Source: Streptomyces sp. GESEQ-35 (lineage in GTDB: Bacteria > Actinomycetota > Actinomycetes > Streptomycetales > Streptomycetaceae). Taken from it: a stretch of 64,000 nucleotides of DNA. Each line of letters starts with the position of its first letter. The stretch's first letter is position 1. The notes under the pieces were generated by a model, which was not told the DNA's origin, did no database searches, and worked only from the letters and a program-made list of their open reading frames with translations. Location: NCBI RefSeq assembly GCF_017948485.1, contig NZ_JAFFSX010000003.1, forward strand, positions 186,001 to 250,000, written 5' to 3'. Of the stretch, positions 27,951-37,841 are shown one piece after another. The translations under genes were made by a program, and so were the position numbers.

Positions 27951-28871
27951 ATGATCAATGGCAGGCTGCCTGCTGTCGTCGTCACGCTGACCTGCGCCGT
28001 GTCCGGTCTGGGGCTCGTCGGCTGCGAGGAATCGTCGAAGGCCGGCTCGGACGCGTCCGCCGAAAGGACAACCGCCGCTGGGAACAAGGCGGCTGACGAG
28101 GACTTGCTCACCGGCACCAGGAAGATCACGGTCGACGGCCGGTCGGTGAACGTGTCCTGTTCCGGCAGCGCGGCGGACGGCAGGCCGGCCGTCGTGCTGG
28201 TGGCCGGTGGCGGCGACGGGCTGGAGAAGATGGCCGGGATTCAAGAGACCCTGAGCAAGAAGAACCGGGTCTGTTCCTACGACCGGCTCGGCGAAGGCGC
28301 CAGCGATCAGCCCGATGGGCCCCAGACCCTGGAGAGCACCGGAAAGGTGCTGACCGCGGTGATCGATCGCGCTGCCGGGGACGGTCCGGTCGTCCTGGCC
28401 GGGCATTCGCTGGGCGGGCTGATCGCCGCCCGGTACGCCCCCGACCATCAGGACAAGGTCAAGGGCCTGGTCCTGATGGACGCCACCTCGCCGACGCAGA
28501 GCGCCGACCTCAACAAGGGGATCCCCCAGTCGGCCACCGGCCCGGCGGTCGAACTGCGGGAGCAGACCCTCGCGATCCTGCACGGCGGGAAGCCGGAGCG
28601 GCTCATGGTCCCCGACGGGAAGGTCCGGTCCGCCGGGGACATCCCGGTGGAGGTGATCCAGCACGGACAGCAGTACCTCGCGCAGGTGCCCGACTACGGG
28701 CCGGGCCTGGAGCGGGCGTGGACCGAGGGCCAGCGCAAGTGGCTCGCGGTCTCCGGCAGCAGCAAGCTGAGCACCGCCAAGAACAGCGGGCACTACATCT
28801 ACGTCGACCAGCCCGACGTCGCCGTCCGGGCGATCGAGCGCGTCACCTCGCAGGCGGCGGACCGCGGGTAG
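27951..28871 (+). CDS. Lipoprotein alpha/beta hydrolase
   Basis: 306 aa. A lipoprotein signal ends in the lipobox LVGC (Cys25), followed by a Ser/Ala-rich tether of about 30 residues. The alpha/beta hydrolase domain has an oxyanion-side GGGDG segment, the nucleophile elbow GHSLGG (Ser153), and a C-terminal His in NSGHYIY. It should be anchored on the outer face of the membrane. GGGGAG precedes the ATG. The substrate is unknown. It is convergent with the response regulator gene at 28877. Confidence 0.88.
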   Translation: MINGRLPAVVVTLTCAVSGLGLVGCEESSKAGSDASAERTTAAGNKAADEDLLTGTRKITVDGRSVNVSCSGSAADGRPAVVLVAGGGDGLEKMAGIQETLSKKNRVCSYDRLGEGASDQPDGPQTLESTGKVLTAVIDRAAGDGPVVLAGHSLGGLIAARYAPDHQDKVKGLVLMDATSPTQSADLNKGIPQSATGPAVELREQTLAILHGGKPERLMVPDGKVRSAGDIPVEVIQHGQQYLAQVPDYGPGLERAWTEGQRKWLAVSGSSKLSTAKNSGHYIYVDQPDVAVRAIERVTSQAADRG

Positions 28872-28876
28872 GCCCG

Positions 28877-29536
28877 TCAGGTCACCAGGCCGTGGCGGTA
28901 GGCGTAGACGACGGCCTGGACGCGGTCGCGGAGATCGAGTTTGGCGAGCATGCGGGAGACGAAGGTCTTGACGGTCTCCTGGCTGATCACCAGGGCCGCG
29001 GCGATCTCGCTGTTGGACAGGCCCTCCGCGATCAGGCGCAGGACCTCCAGCTCGCGCGGCGTCAGCGGAATGCCGCGCGGGGTGCTCTCGGCGGGCCGGA
29101 TGCGGGCGGCGTACTTGCCCACGAGTTGCCGCGTCACTTCGGGGTCCAGCAGGGCCGCGCCCGCGCCCACGGTGCGGATCCCGTGGAGCAGTTGGGCGGG
29201 CGGTGCGTCCTTGAGCAGGAACCCGCTCGCTCCCGCGCGCAGCGCCTCGTAGACGTACTCGTCCAGGTTGAACGTGGTCACCACGAGCACCTTGACCGGA
29301 TGCGGTACTCCGGCACCGGCCAGTCGGCGGGTGGCCTCGATGCCGTCCAGCACGGGCATGCGTACGTCCATCACCACGACGTCCGGGTGCAGCCTGCCGG
29401 CGAGATCGACCGCGGCCCGTCCGTCCCCGCACTCGCCCGCCACCTCCAGGTCGGGCTGGGCGTCGATGATCGTCACCAGTCCGGTGCGGACCAGCATCTG
29501 GTCGTCGCAGACGAGGACCCTGAGCGGCTCGGTCAC
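28877..29536 (-). CDS. Response regulator, NarL/LuxR family
   Basis: 219 aa. The receiver domain has the acidic pair in VLVCDDQ, the phosphoacceptor Asp in VVMDVRMPVLDG, and the conserved Lys in FLLKDA. The LuxR HTH (PLTPRELEVLRLIAEGLSN, then SQETVKTFVSRMLAKL) occupies the last 65 residues. Its GTG start at 29536 overlaps the stop of the kinase gene (GTGA), so the pair is translationally coupled. Confidence 0.93.
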   Translation of the reverse strand: MTEPLRVLVCDDQMLVRTGLVTIIDAQPDLEVAGECGDGRAAVDLAGRLHPDVVVMDVRMPVLDGIEATRRLAGAGVPHPVKVLVVTTFNLDEYVYEALRAGASGFLLKDAPPAQLLHGIRTVGAGAALLDPEVTRQLVGKYAARIRPAESTPRGIPLTPRELEVLRLIAEGLSNSEIAAALVISQETVKTFVSRMLAKLDLRDRVQAVVYAYRHGLVT

Positions 29537-30690
29537 GCCGGGCTCCCGGCAGGTATCCGGGCCCGTACGACGAAGCCGCCGTCCGTCCGCGCGCCCGCGC
29601 TGAAGTCGCCGCCCAACACGTCGACCCGTTCGCGCAGACCGGCCAGGCCCCGCCCGCCCCCGCCCGGGGACGCGGTCCGGGAGCCGGAGCCGTCCGTGCT
29701 GACCTCCACGGTGATCTCCCTTGCGCCGTGGTGCACTTGCACCGAGGTGCGGCTGCCGTGAGCGTACTTGAGGGCATTCGTCAGGGCTTCCTGCACCACC
29801 CGGTAGGCCACCAGGTCGGCGCTGCCGGTCGACGTCGCCGGCCTGCCCTCCTCCGTGAACTCCACCGGCTGCCCGGCCCGGCGGGTCTGCTCCACGAGCG
29901 TGCGCAGCCTGCCGACCGTCGGCGTCCTGGCCTCGACACCGTGGTCGGGGTTGAGCAGATCCAGCAGATGCCGCAGGTCGGTGATGGCCTGCCGGCCGGT
30001 GTCGGTCACCGCCGTCAGCGACTGATCGAGGCGGTCGGGCGCGGCCGTCAGATAGCGTGCCGCCTCGGCCTGCACGACCATCGCGGTCACGTGGTGGGTC
30101 ACCACGTCGTGCAACTCGCGGGCAATCCGGGTGCGTTCGGCGGCACGGGTGTCCTCGGCGATCCGACGGCGGCGCTCGGCCTCCAGTGACCGGGTGTAGC
30201 GCAGCCAGGCGCCCATGCCCCACGGGAGGGCCAGCGCCACGTAGTACAGCACGAACTCGGCCGGCGACTCGGCGCCCGCACCGAGCCGGTGTAGCGCGAC
30301 CGCCAGCGGCACGAACGCCACGGAGAAGACCAGCACCGTGGCCCGCCGGTGCCGCTCCAGATGAGCCCCCGCGCTCATCAGCGCGACGGCCACCGCGGTG
30401 CCGGCGAACGAGTGGTAGCCGCGAAGCTGGTCGGCGGCGAAGCCGAGCGACACCAGCGTGAGACAGACGGCCGGCCACCGCCGGCGCACGGCGAGCGGGA
30501 AGCACTGGAGCGCGACGGCCACGACGGCCAGAGCGTCGAAGGGGCGGGCCGGTACGCCGCCCAGGTCCGTCCCGTGGTTCTGGAACGACGGGACGAGCGA
30601 CCCGGCGAAGATCAGCAGCCCCAGCGGCAGATCCCGGACCGTTGCATCCAACCGCTGCCACAGCTCCGGGACCCGCGGAGAACCGATCAC
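29533..30690 (-). CDS. Sensor histidine kinase, NarL type
   Basis: About 385 aa from the GTG at 30690. Four to five hydrophobic segments in the first 160 residues are followed by a charged linker (RSLEAERRRRIAEDTRAAER) and the HisKA_3 box RIARELHDVVTHHVTAM with the phosphoacceptor His. The HATPase domain has the N box EALTNALKYAHGS and the G box GGGGRGLAGLRERV. The start is uncertain, since no strong ribosome site is visible; an in-frame start at 30756 would add about 22 residues. It pairs with the regulator encoded at 28877-29536. Confidence 0.88.
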   Translation of the reverse strand: MIGSPRVPELWQRLDATVRDLPLGLLIFAGSLVPSFQNHGTDLGGVPARPFDALAVVAVALQCFPLAVRRRWPAVCLTLVSLGFAADQLRGYHSFAGTAVAVALMSAGAHLERHRRATVLVFSVAFVPLAVALHRLGAGAESPAEFVLYYVALALPWGMGAWLRYTRSLEAERRRRIAEDTRAAERTRIARELHDVVTHHVTAMVVQAEAARYLTAAPDRLDQSLTAVTDTGRQAITDLRHLLDLLNPDHGVEARTPTVGRLRTLVEQTRRAGQPVEFTEEGRPATSTGSADLVAYRVVQEALTNALKYAHGSRTSVQVHHGAREITVEVSTDGSGSRTASPGGGGRGLAGLRERVDVLGGDFSAGARTDGGFVVRARIPAGSPA

Positions 30691-30769
30691 CGGGAGAGCG
30701 TAGCGGGAGCGGCGGACCGGACAGCGTGCCGGTCGGCGCGACGGCGGGCCACCCACAGGAGGGCCCGGT

Positions 30770-30907
30770 TCAGCGACCCGGTCCTGGCACCGTGAACGCT
30801 GCCGGGCCGGTGGGCAGTTGCACCGTGTACTGGCTCAGGTAGGTGTCGAGGTAGGGCGAGCGCTCGGGGTCGGACAGTCCTGCTTCGGCGGCGGTGTGCC
30901 TCAGTCG
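30770..30907 (-). pseudogene. Possible gene remnant, C-terminal fragment
   Basis: One frame reads an ordinary-looking 44-residue tail (HTAAEAGLSDPERSPYLDTY in its first part) ending at a TGA at 30770. GC at third positions is about 84 percent. It has no start codon or ribosome site and abuts the stop of the DUF4232-like gene. I cannot name the parent family. Confidence 0.3.
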
Positions 30908-31548
30908 GAGAAGGGAACGGCATCGGCGGCGGACGTGTGCCAGCTGGTGACGATCGGCTTGTCGACGACGAACGATCCGACGTTCAGGGACACCGGGTTG
31001 GGGTCGCTGTTGGAGACGGAGACGATGAGGCTGTCCAGCTCCTTGCCGCCGTTCTCCTTGGTGGTCTTCGGGTTCACACCGGCGTAGGCGGTGACCCCAT
31101 CGCGCAGCGTGATCTCCTGACCCGCGGACTGCTCCGCGGGCGCGGCGGCCGTGCCGTCCGATCCGAAGGCCACGACCGGCAGCGCGGCGGGCAGGACGCA
31201 GGTGATGCCGGACTTGGCCTCGGCCTTGATCAGGTAGTAGCCGCCCGCCTGGGTCTCAGAACTCACGCTCCAGGAGATGTCGTTGGTCCCACAGCTCTGC
31301 CCGTAGCCGGTCTTGTCTCCGGCCGTGTCGCCGCCGCCCGTACCGGAAGACTTCGAAGGGTCGGAACCGGTGCTTGAGACGTTCTTGTCCGCACCCTCGC
31401 CGCCGCTGGGCGCCGTCGTGCTTGCCTGGCCGGTTGCCCCCGAGGAGTCCGACGCCGACGACTTGTCATCGCCCCCGCACGCTGTCATCAGCAGGCTCGC
31501 GCCGAACACGGCGGTGACGGCAAGGGCGGTGCGCAGACGACGGTCCAT
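30901..31548 (-). CDS. DUF4232-like secreted lipoprotein
   Basis: 215 aa. The lipoprotein signal has the lipobox LMTAC (Cys24), followed by a Ser/Gly/Thr-rich tether (about 25-80). The DUF4232-type domain has paired cysteines (GQSCGTNDISWSV and SGITCVLPA) and a Gly/Asn-rich beta end. Such proteins are common Streptomyces cell-envelope lipoproteins of unknown role. GGAAGG precedes the ATG at 31548, which fixes the start over the upstream alternative. The gene is transcribed away from choA. Confidence 0.8.
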   Translation of the reverse strand: MDRRLRTALAVTAVFGASLLMTACGGDDKSSASDSSGATGQASTTAPSGGEGADKNVSSTGSDPSKSSGTGGGDTAGDKTGYGQSCGTNDISWSVSSETQAGGYYLIKAEAKSGITCVLPAALPVVAFGSDGTAAAPAEQSAGQEITLRDGVTAYAGVNPKTTKENGGKELDSLIVSVSNSDPNPVSLNVGSFVVDKPIVTSWHTSAADAVPFSD

Positions 31549-31699
31549 TTCGGAATTCCTTCCAAGGTGACAGTTGCGGGGCACCAGTTGCTCGGCACCG
31601 CGCGTTGACGATCACCAAGACGACCACTCCTGACCGCGGGTTCATGCCGTCTCACGTCCAGGACACCGCTGTCACGCGCCTGTGACACGGCGGTGATGC

Positions 31700-33481
<1,782 letters not shown>

Positions 33482-33542
33482 CCGTACGAACACACACCTG
33501 TGGGCCGTGGCCGAAGTGCCCCGGCCCGCAACCCCGAACGCC

Positions 33543-34031
33543 TCACGAACCCTGTGCCGAGGGCAGTACACAGACGCTGTCGAGCCCCAGCACATGGTTG
33601 AGCCGGCCGAAGGCCAGCCAGGAGCCGATGCTCATGCTCAACTCCACGATCTCCGCCTGGCTGTAGTGCGCCTTCATCCGGTCCCAGAACGCGTCGTCCA
33701 GGTGGTGATGGTCGAGTGCGTAGCGCTCCGCGTACTCGGCGGCGAGCCGGGTCCGTTCGTCGAAGGTGTCCGTGGTCCGCCACTGCGTGACCGCGTCGAG
33801 GAACGCCTCCTCGACCTTCTCCCCGTCGCGTTCGGTGCGCCAGTCCAGGCAGAACAGGCACCCGTTGATCTGCGCGATGCGCAGGCGGGCGGCCTCGAAC
33901 TCACGCAGTCCGAGGGTCGAGTACTCATAGACGGCCAGGGAGAAGTTGCTGGCGGCCTGGCCGATCCTGGGTACCAGGTCGGCCCAGACGTACGGGATGG
34001 GCTCGGCGCCCTGGGGAATGTCGATCTGCAT
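33543..34031 (-). CDS. Carboxymuconolactone decarboxylase/AhpD-like protein
   Basis: 162 aa, all-helical AhpD-like fold. The redox-type motif is NGCLFCLDWR (CxxC) at about 56-65, with a downstream Glu/His context (AAEYAERYALDHHHL). Such proteins act as peroxidase partners or decarboxylases; the CxxC favours a redox role. ATG 34031 is used; a GTG at 34037 that overlaps the upstream stop is also possible, so the gene is translationally coupled to the dehydrogenase gene at 34034. Confidence 0.85.
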   Translation of the reverse strand: MQIDIPQGAEPIPYVWADLVPRIGQAASNFSLAVYEYSTLGLREFEAARLRIAQINGCLFCLDWRTERDGEKVEEAFLDAVTQWRTTDTFDERTRLAAEYAERYALDHHHLDDAFWDRMKAHYSQAEIVELSMSIGSWLAFGRLNHVLGLDSVCVLPSAQGS

Positions 34032-34033
34032 GA

Positions 34034-35122
34034 TCACTTCTTTCCCAGTCTGCCCACCGCGGGGCGCAGCGGGACGTCGAGTGCGTCGAAGAGACCCGGT
34101 TCGGCCTCGACGAGCCAGTCGATGGCGTTCACCAGCCGGCCGGCCGCCGTCGCGTTGCCGCCCGCGGCCCTGTTCTCTCCCTCGTCCGTGGCCTCGACCG
34201 TGACCTCTATACGGGGGCGCCCTTCGATGATCACGCGATGTGCGCCCGCCCCGCCGTCGGGCGGTACCGGCCAGTCCGGGGCACAGCCGGCGTGAATGCG
34301 GGTGACATGCTCGATGACGATGCGGGGCTCGCCCTCCACCACGCCCTGCACCTCAAAACGCACCGCTCCCTGGGTACCGGCCGAGAACTCCCCCATCGTG
34401 TCCGTGACGACGGACGTGTCGAGCGGACGACGTTCCAAGGTCTCCTCGATGCCGTCCAGTTCGGCGCCCAGGGCCCGTGCCATCATCCTCAGCTGTCCGC
34501 CCCAGATCATCGTCGGAATGCCCTCGGCGAGCATCAGCGGCTGATAGTCCAGCGGATGTCCCATACCGATCAGATGGCGGACCGCTTCCTCCTGGTCGTA
34601 GGTCGAGTAGTCGAAGATCTCCTGGCAGCGGACGGTGTCGATGTCGGACCCGAGCCCGCTGACCAGCAGCGGGAGCACGTCGTTGGCCCACCCGGGGTCC
34701 ACACCCGACACGAACAGCGAGCCGCCCCCGGCCTCGACGGATTCGAGCAGTACGTCGCGGATCTCGGGCGGCGCGTTCGTGCAGTCGTACATGCCGTACA
34801 CGGACGGTGTGACGACCACCGCGCCGGCGCGGACCGCACGGCTGATGTCCTCGATGGCGCCGTCCGGGCGCACGTCACCGGACGCCGCGTACACGACCGC
34901 TCGCGGGGCTCCCGATCCGGCTCCGGACAGAACCGCGTCCACATCGTCCGTCGCCGCCACCCCGAGGCGCCGGCCGAGTCCGCCGAGCTCACCCGCGTCC
35001 TTGCCGACCTTGGCGGGACTGGACACCAGCACGGCCACCAGGCTGAGCATCGGGTGCGCAACGACAGCCCGAATGGCCGCCCGCCCGACGTTGCCCGTGC
35101 CCCAAACCACCGTGGGAATCAT
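34034..35122 (-). CDS. NAD(P)-dependent dehydrogenase, dihydrodipicolinate reductase/DAPDH-like
   Basis: 362 aa. The N-terminal Rossmann motif is VVWGTGNVGRAAIRAVV. The C-terminal part resembles the 2,4-diaminopentanoate dehydrogenase C-terminal domain (HPLDYQPLMLAEGIPTMIWG, RFEVQGVVEGEPRIVIEHVT). Family members reduce or deaminate small amine or keto substrates, and many actinomycete members have no known substrate. ATG 35122 was chosen because the nucleotide-binding strand follows immediately. It forms a two-gene unit with the CMD-like gene. Confidence 0.82.
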   Translation of the reverse strand: MIPTVVWGTGNVGRAAIRAVVAHPMLSLVAVLVSSPAKVGKDAGELGGLGRRLGVAATDDVDAVLSGAGSGAPRAVVYAASGDVRPDGAIEDISRAVRAGAVVVTPSVYGMYDCTNAPPEIRDVLLESVEAGGGSLFVSGVDPGWANDVLPLLVSGLGSDIDTVRCQEIFDYSTYDQEEAVRHLIGMGHPLDYQPLMLAEGIPTMIWGGQLRMMARALGAELDGIEETLERRPLDTSVVTDTMGEFSAGTQGAVRFEVQGVVEGEPRIVIEHVTRIHAGCAPDWPVPPDGGAGAHRVIIEGRPRIEVTVEATDEGENRAAGGNATAAGRLVNAIDWLVEAEPGLFDALDVPLRPAVGRLGKK

Positions 35123-35215
35123 GGCCGGAGAGTAACGATGCACCCCAAAACTTCCCATAGCCGTGCACGAGGAATCGGGTGCCGGGGGTGTTCTGCCGTG
35201 CGCTGTGAGTGTCCG

Positions 35216-35298
35216 TCAGCGGACAGGGGTCAGTTCGTGGACCGGTCCGGGCAGGGACGAGCGCAGGCGTCGGTCGTGGGTGACGATGATTGACGCTA
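35216..35298 (-). pseudogene. C-terminal remnant of an ABC ATPase
   Basis: A minus-strand frame reads SIIVTHDRRLRSSLPG and a short tail, ending at TGA 35216. The hydrophobic strand plus THD is the H-loop that ends ABC ATPase domains, and THDRRLR is typical of ABC-F proteins. Everything upstream (Walker A, Walker B) is missing, so this is the broken 3' end of a lost gene. Confidence 0.5.
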
Positions 35299-35311
35299 CG
35301 TCTCGTCGGGT

Positions 35312-35986
35312 TCAGGACCCCGTGGCGGTGACCGAGAGGACGCTGCCGGCCTTCACGCTGGAGTAGAACCACTTGGCGTCGGTCGGGTCCAGACCGATCC
35401 AGTTGCCGCGGGTGTCGTACTTGGCGTCGCTCTTGACGTAGGTGAGGGCGACGCCGACATAGACCGGCTCGTCGTTGGCATCGCGCAGTTCGACCGCGAG
35501 TGAGATCTCCGCGCTGTAGCGGGCGCCGGCGGTCGGAGCGGCGACGGTCGGATCCTTGATGTCGTGCCGCTTGAACACGGTCAGCGGCCCTACGAGCCTG
35601 GGGCTGTCGGCGAGGCCCTTGGTGATCGCCATGACCCGGGCCCCGACGGTCAGGGTGCGCCGGTCGAGGTCGATGACGCCGTCGACGGGCATGGCGGGTG
35701 ACGGAACCGCGGAAGTGGCGGCGGGTGACGGAACCGCGGGCGTGGCAGCCGGAAGCCGGCGCTGGTTCTCCTCCCCCGTGGAGTCCAGGATCAGTGCGAA
35801 GGCCGCCAGCGCGAGGGCTGCCGCACCCGCGGCCAGCGTGCCTGCCCTGCGGCGGCGCGCCCGGCGCACGGCACGGCCGCGGACCTCGGCGCCGGTGAGG
35901 ACCGTAGGAGTCTCGTGTTCCGCGGCGAACTCGCGGAGCGCGGTGGAGAGTTCGGCGGAGCGTTCAGTGGAGAGGTCATCAGACAC
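35312..35986 (-). CDS. Single-pass membrane protein, probable partner of the ECF sigma factor
   Basis: 224 aa. A short cytoplasmic N-terminus (about 1-48, ending in an RRARRRR cluster) precedes one transmembrane helix (AAGAAALALAAFALIL). A Pro/Ala-Ser repeat spacer (PAVPSPAATSAVPSPAMP) leads to an extracytoplasmic DUF4352-like beta domain. The GTG start overlaps the sigma gene by 8 bp with AAGGAG upstream. The position suggests an anti-sigma factor or signal sensor, but no zinc-binding anti-sigma HxxxCxxC motif is present. Confidence 0.7.
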   Translation of the reverse strand: MSDDLSTERSAELSTALREFAAEHETPTVLTGAEVRGRAVRRARRRRAGTLAAGAAALALAAFALILDSTGEENQRRLPAATPAVPSPAATSAVPSPAMPVDGVIDLDRRTLTVGARVMAITKGLADSPRLVGPLTVFKRHDIKDPTVAAPTAGARYSAEISLAVELRDANDEPVYVGVALTYVKSDAKYDTRGNWIGLDPTDAKWFYSSVKAGSVLSVTATGS

Positions 35987-36500
35987 GGCCGCTCTCCTTC
36001 CGAACCGGCCCGTCCACCTCGGCCTCTTCGCCGACCGCCAGATGCTTCGCCAGCGCCGCCCGCCCCCGGGACAACCGGGCCTTGACCGTCCCCACGGGCG
36101 CACCCGTCTCGGAGGCTACCTGCTCGACGGTCAGGTCACACAGATGGTGCAGGACGATCGCCAGCCGCTGGGCCTTGGGCAGTTGGCGCAGCGCCGCGAC
36201 GAGCGCCGTGCGGTCGGGACCGGGTCCCGGCGTGAACTCGGGTGGCGGATTGCGGCGCACCAGTTCCAGCCAGCGCTTGGCCCGGCGCCAGCGGCTGACC
36301 GCCAGGCGCATGGCCACCGTGCGTATCCACGCCTCCGGCGCCTCGTCCGCGAGGAAGCTTTGCCGCCGGCCCCAGGCCCGTACGAACGCCTCCTGGACCA
36401 CTTCCTGCGCCTCCTCGCGATCCCCGGTGAACGCGGCGAGCTGGCCGGTCAGACGGGAAAACGTGGCCGCGTAGAAAGCGTCGAACTCGTCCTCGGTCAT
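35979..36500 (-). CDS. ECF sigma factor, SigE family
   Basis: 173 aa. Region 2 has DREEAQEVVQEAFVRAWGRR and region 4 has VEQVASETGAPVGTVKARLS with LPKAQRLAIVLHHLCDL before it. The length is normal for a minimal ECF factor. The overlapping downstream membrane gene is probably its regulator. The gene is divergent from the sigma-like/membrane fusion gene at 36682, and the two share a 181-bp promoter region. Confidence 0.92.
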   Translation of the reverse strand: MTEDEFDAFYAATFSRLTGQLAAFTGDREEAQEVVQEAFVRAWGRRQSFLADEAPEAWIRTVAMRLAVSRWRRAKRWLELVRRNPPPEFTPGPGPDRTALVAALRQLPKAQRLAIVLHHLCDLTVEQVASETGAPVGTVKARLSRGRAALAKHLAVGEEAEVDGPVRKESGRV

Positions 36501-36681
36501 GCCCTCACCGGAGTATTGGATTCCCGTGCAACCCGGTCGCCCCAGCCGTGCGTACAGGTCCCATAGGTCGCGTACATCGAAACACACCCCACAGGAAAGA
36601 CGATGAACTCGAGTCCCGGGATCCATCGGTCAGCTCTCGTATGTCCGCCCGCACCCGCAGCCGTACCGGAGGACCACCGAA

Positions 36682-37779
36682 GTGCCGCACCCCCACGATG
36701 ACTTCGCCGTATACGCGCAGGCCGGCTGGCCCCGGCTGGTCACCACCGCGCAGCTGCTCGCCGGCGACCCCCGCGAGGCGACGGAGCTGGTGCGGAACGC
36801 GCTGGTGGGGGTGTGCGCGCGGTGGCGCCGAATACCGCGGGACGACGTGGACTTCTATGTACGGCGTTCCCTCGTCAAGGAGCATCTGCGCCGGGCGCGC
36901 CGCCACCAGGCCTTGCCCCAGGAGGAGTTGGGGGCCCTGTCCGCCCGGCAGCGGGTGGTGCTCGTGATGCTGCACTGGGAGGGCCTGGGCGAGACGGAGA
37001 TCGCCCAGATGCTCGGCTGCTCGGCCGGCGCGGTCAGGAGCCGGGCCCGGCGCGGACTGGCGCTCTGCGGGGGCGACGCGGAGCGGCTGCGCGGGCTCTT
37101 CGCCGAAGCCGCGGAGGCCGCCAAGGGCGCCGAAACCGCCGAAACCGCCGACGGCGTCGTCCCGTTCGCCGTGCCGCTCGGTGCGATCGAACACCGGGGC
37201 CGGACCCTGCGCCGTCGCCGGGTCGGCGCGGTCACGGCCGTCTGCGCGCTGCTGCTCGCCCCTGCGGCCGTGTTCGCGGCCGACCGGATCCTGGGCGCCG
37301 GCGGCGCGGACGAGCCGGGCGCGAAGACGGTCGGTATGGCGTCGAGCCCCATACGGATCGTCGCGCCCGGCGAGCGGGTGGAGGCCGTGCCGGGAATGCA
37401 GGTCTGGCTGACCACCGACGGCAAGCACTGGTCGACGCCGCAGCGGCCCAACCAGTTCCGCGGCCTCGCCGAGGACGGGGGCGAGAGCGAGAAGCCAGGC
37501 GTCTCGGCGCAGTTGGAGCCGGTGAACAGCGCGTACTTCCTGTCGGGCCTGTACCACGGCCTGTCCGCCGACCCGGCTCGGGTCGAAGTGACCGTCGACG
37601 ACAGCAAGATCACCGGCAGCGTCCTCACGCTGGCGGGCAGCCCGGGCTGGGGCGTCTGGTACGCGCGCGCCCCGCTGTCGGCGGCGAAGCTGAAGACGAG
37701 CTACGCCGAGGGCGGTCCGACCATCACGGTGTACGACGCGGCCGGCAAGGTCGTCGCTCGGTCCGGCGGCGACGGGTGA
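36682..37779 (+). CDS. Sigma-70-like protein fused to a membrane-anchored extracellular domain
   Basis: 365 aa. Residues about 1-75 resemble a degenerate sigma region 2 (YAQAGWPRLVTTAQLLAGDP). About 85-130 is a clear region 4 HTH (LSARQRVVLVMLHWEGLGET, AQMLGCSAGAVRSRARRGLA). A basic stop-transfer (RRRRVG) and a transmembrane helix lie at about 180-201. The remaining 160 residues form an extracytoplasmic beta-rich domain. A DNA-binding module tethered to the membrane with its own outer sensor would be a one-protein transducer. GTG 36682 has GGAGG nine bases upstream. It is divergent from the SigE-family gene. Confidence 0.8.
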   Translation: MPHPHDDFAVYAQAGWPRLVTTAQLLAGDPREATELVRNALVGVCARWRRIPRDDVDFYVRRSLVKEHLRRARRHQALPQEELGALSARQRVVLVMLHWEGLGETEIAQMLGCSAGAVRSRARRGLALCGGDAERLRGLFAEAAEAAKGAETAETADGVVPFAVPLGAIEHRGRTLRRRRVGAVTAVCALLLAPAAVFAADRILGAGGADEPGAKTVGMASSPIRIVAPGERVEAVPGMQVWLTTDGKHWSTPQRPNQFRGLAEDGGESEKPGVSAQLEPVNSAYFLSGLYHGLSADPARVEVTVDDSKITGSVLTLAGSPGWGVWYARAPLSAAKLKTSYAEGGPTITVYDAAGKVVARSGGDG

Positions 37780-37841
37780 AGCGTCCGATGCCCGGCACTC
37801 ACCCCCCACTGGTGGCGCCAGCCCCTTCTGAAAGGCCTCCC

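Noticed and set aside
36813..37841. Upstream extension of the PBP frame to 924 aa
   Set aside because: It overlaps the sigma-like fusion gene in another frame. The GTG at 37842 with AAAGG, or the ATG at 37788, gives a normal PBP N-terminus.
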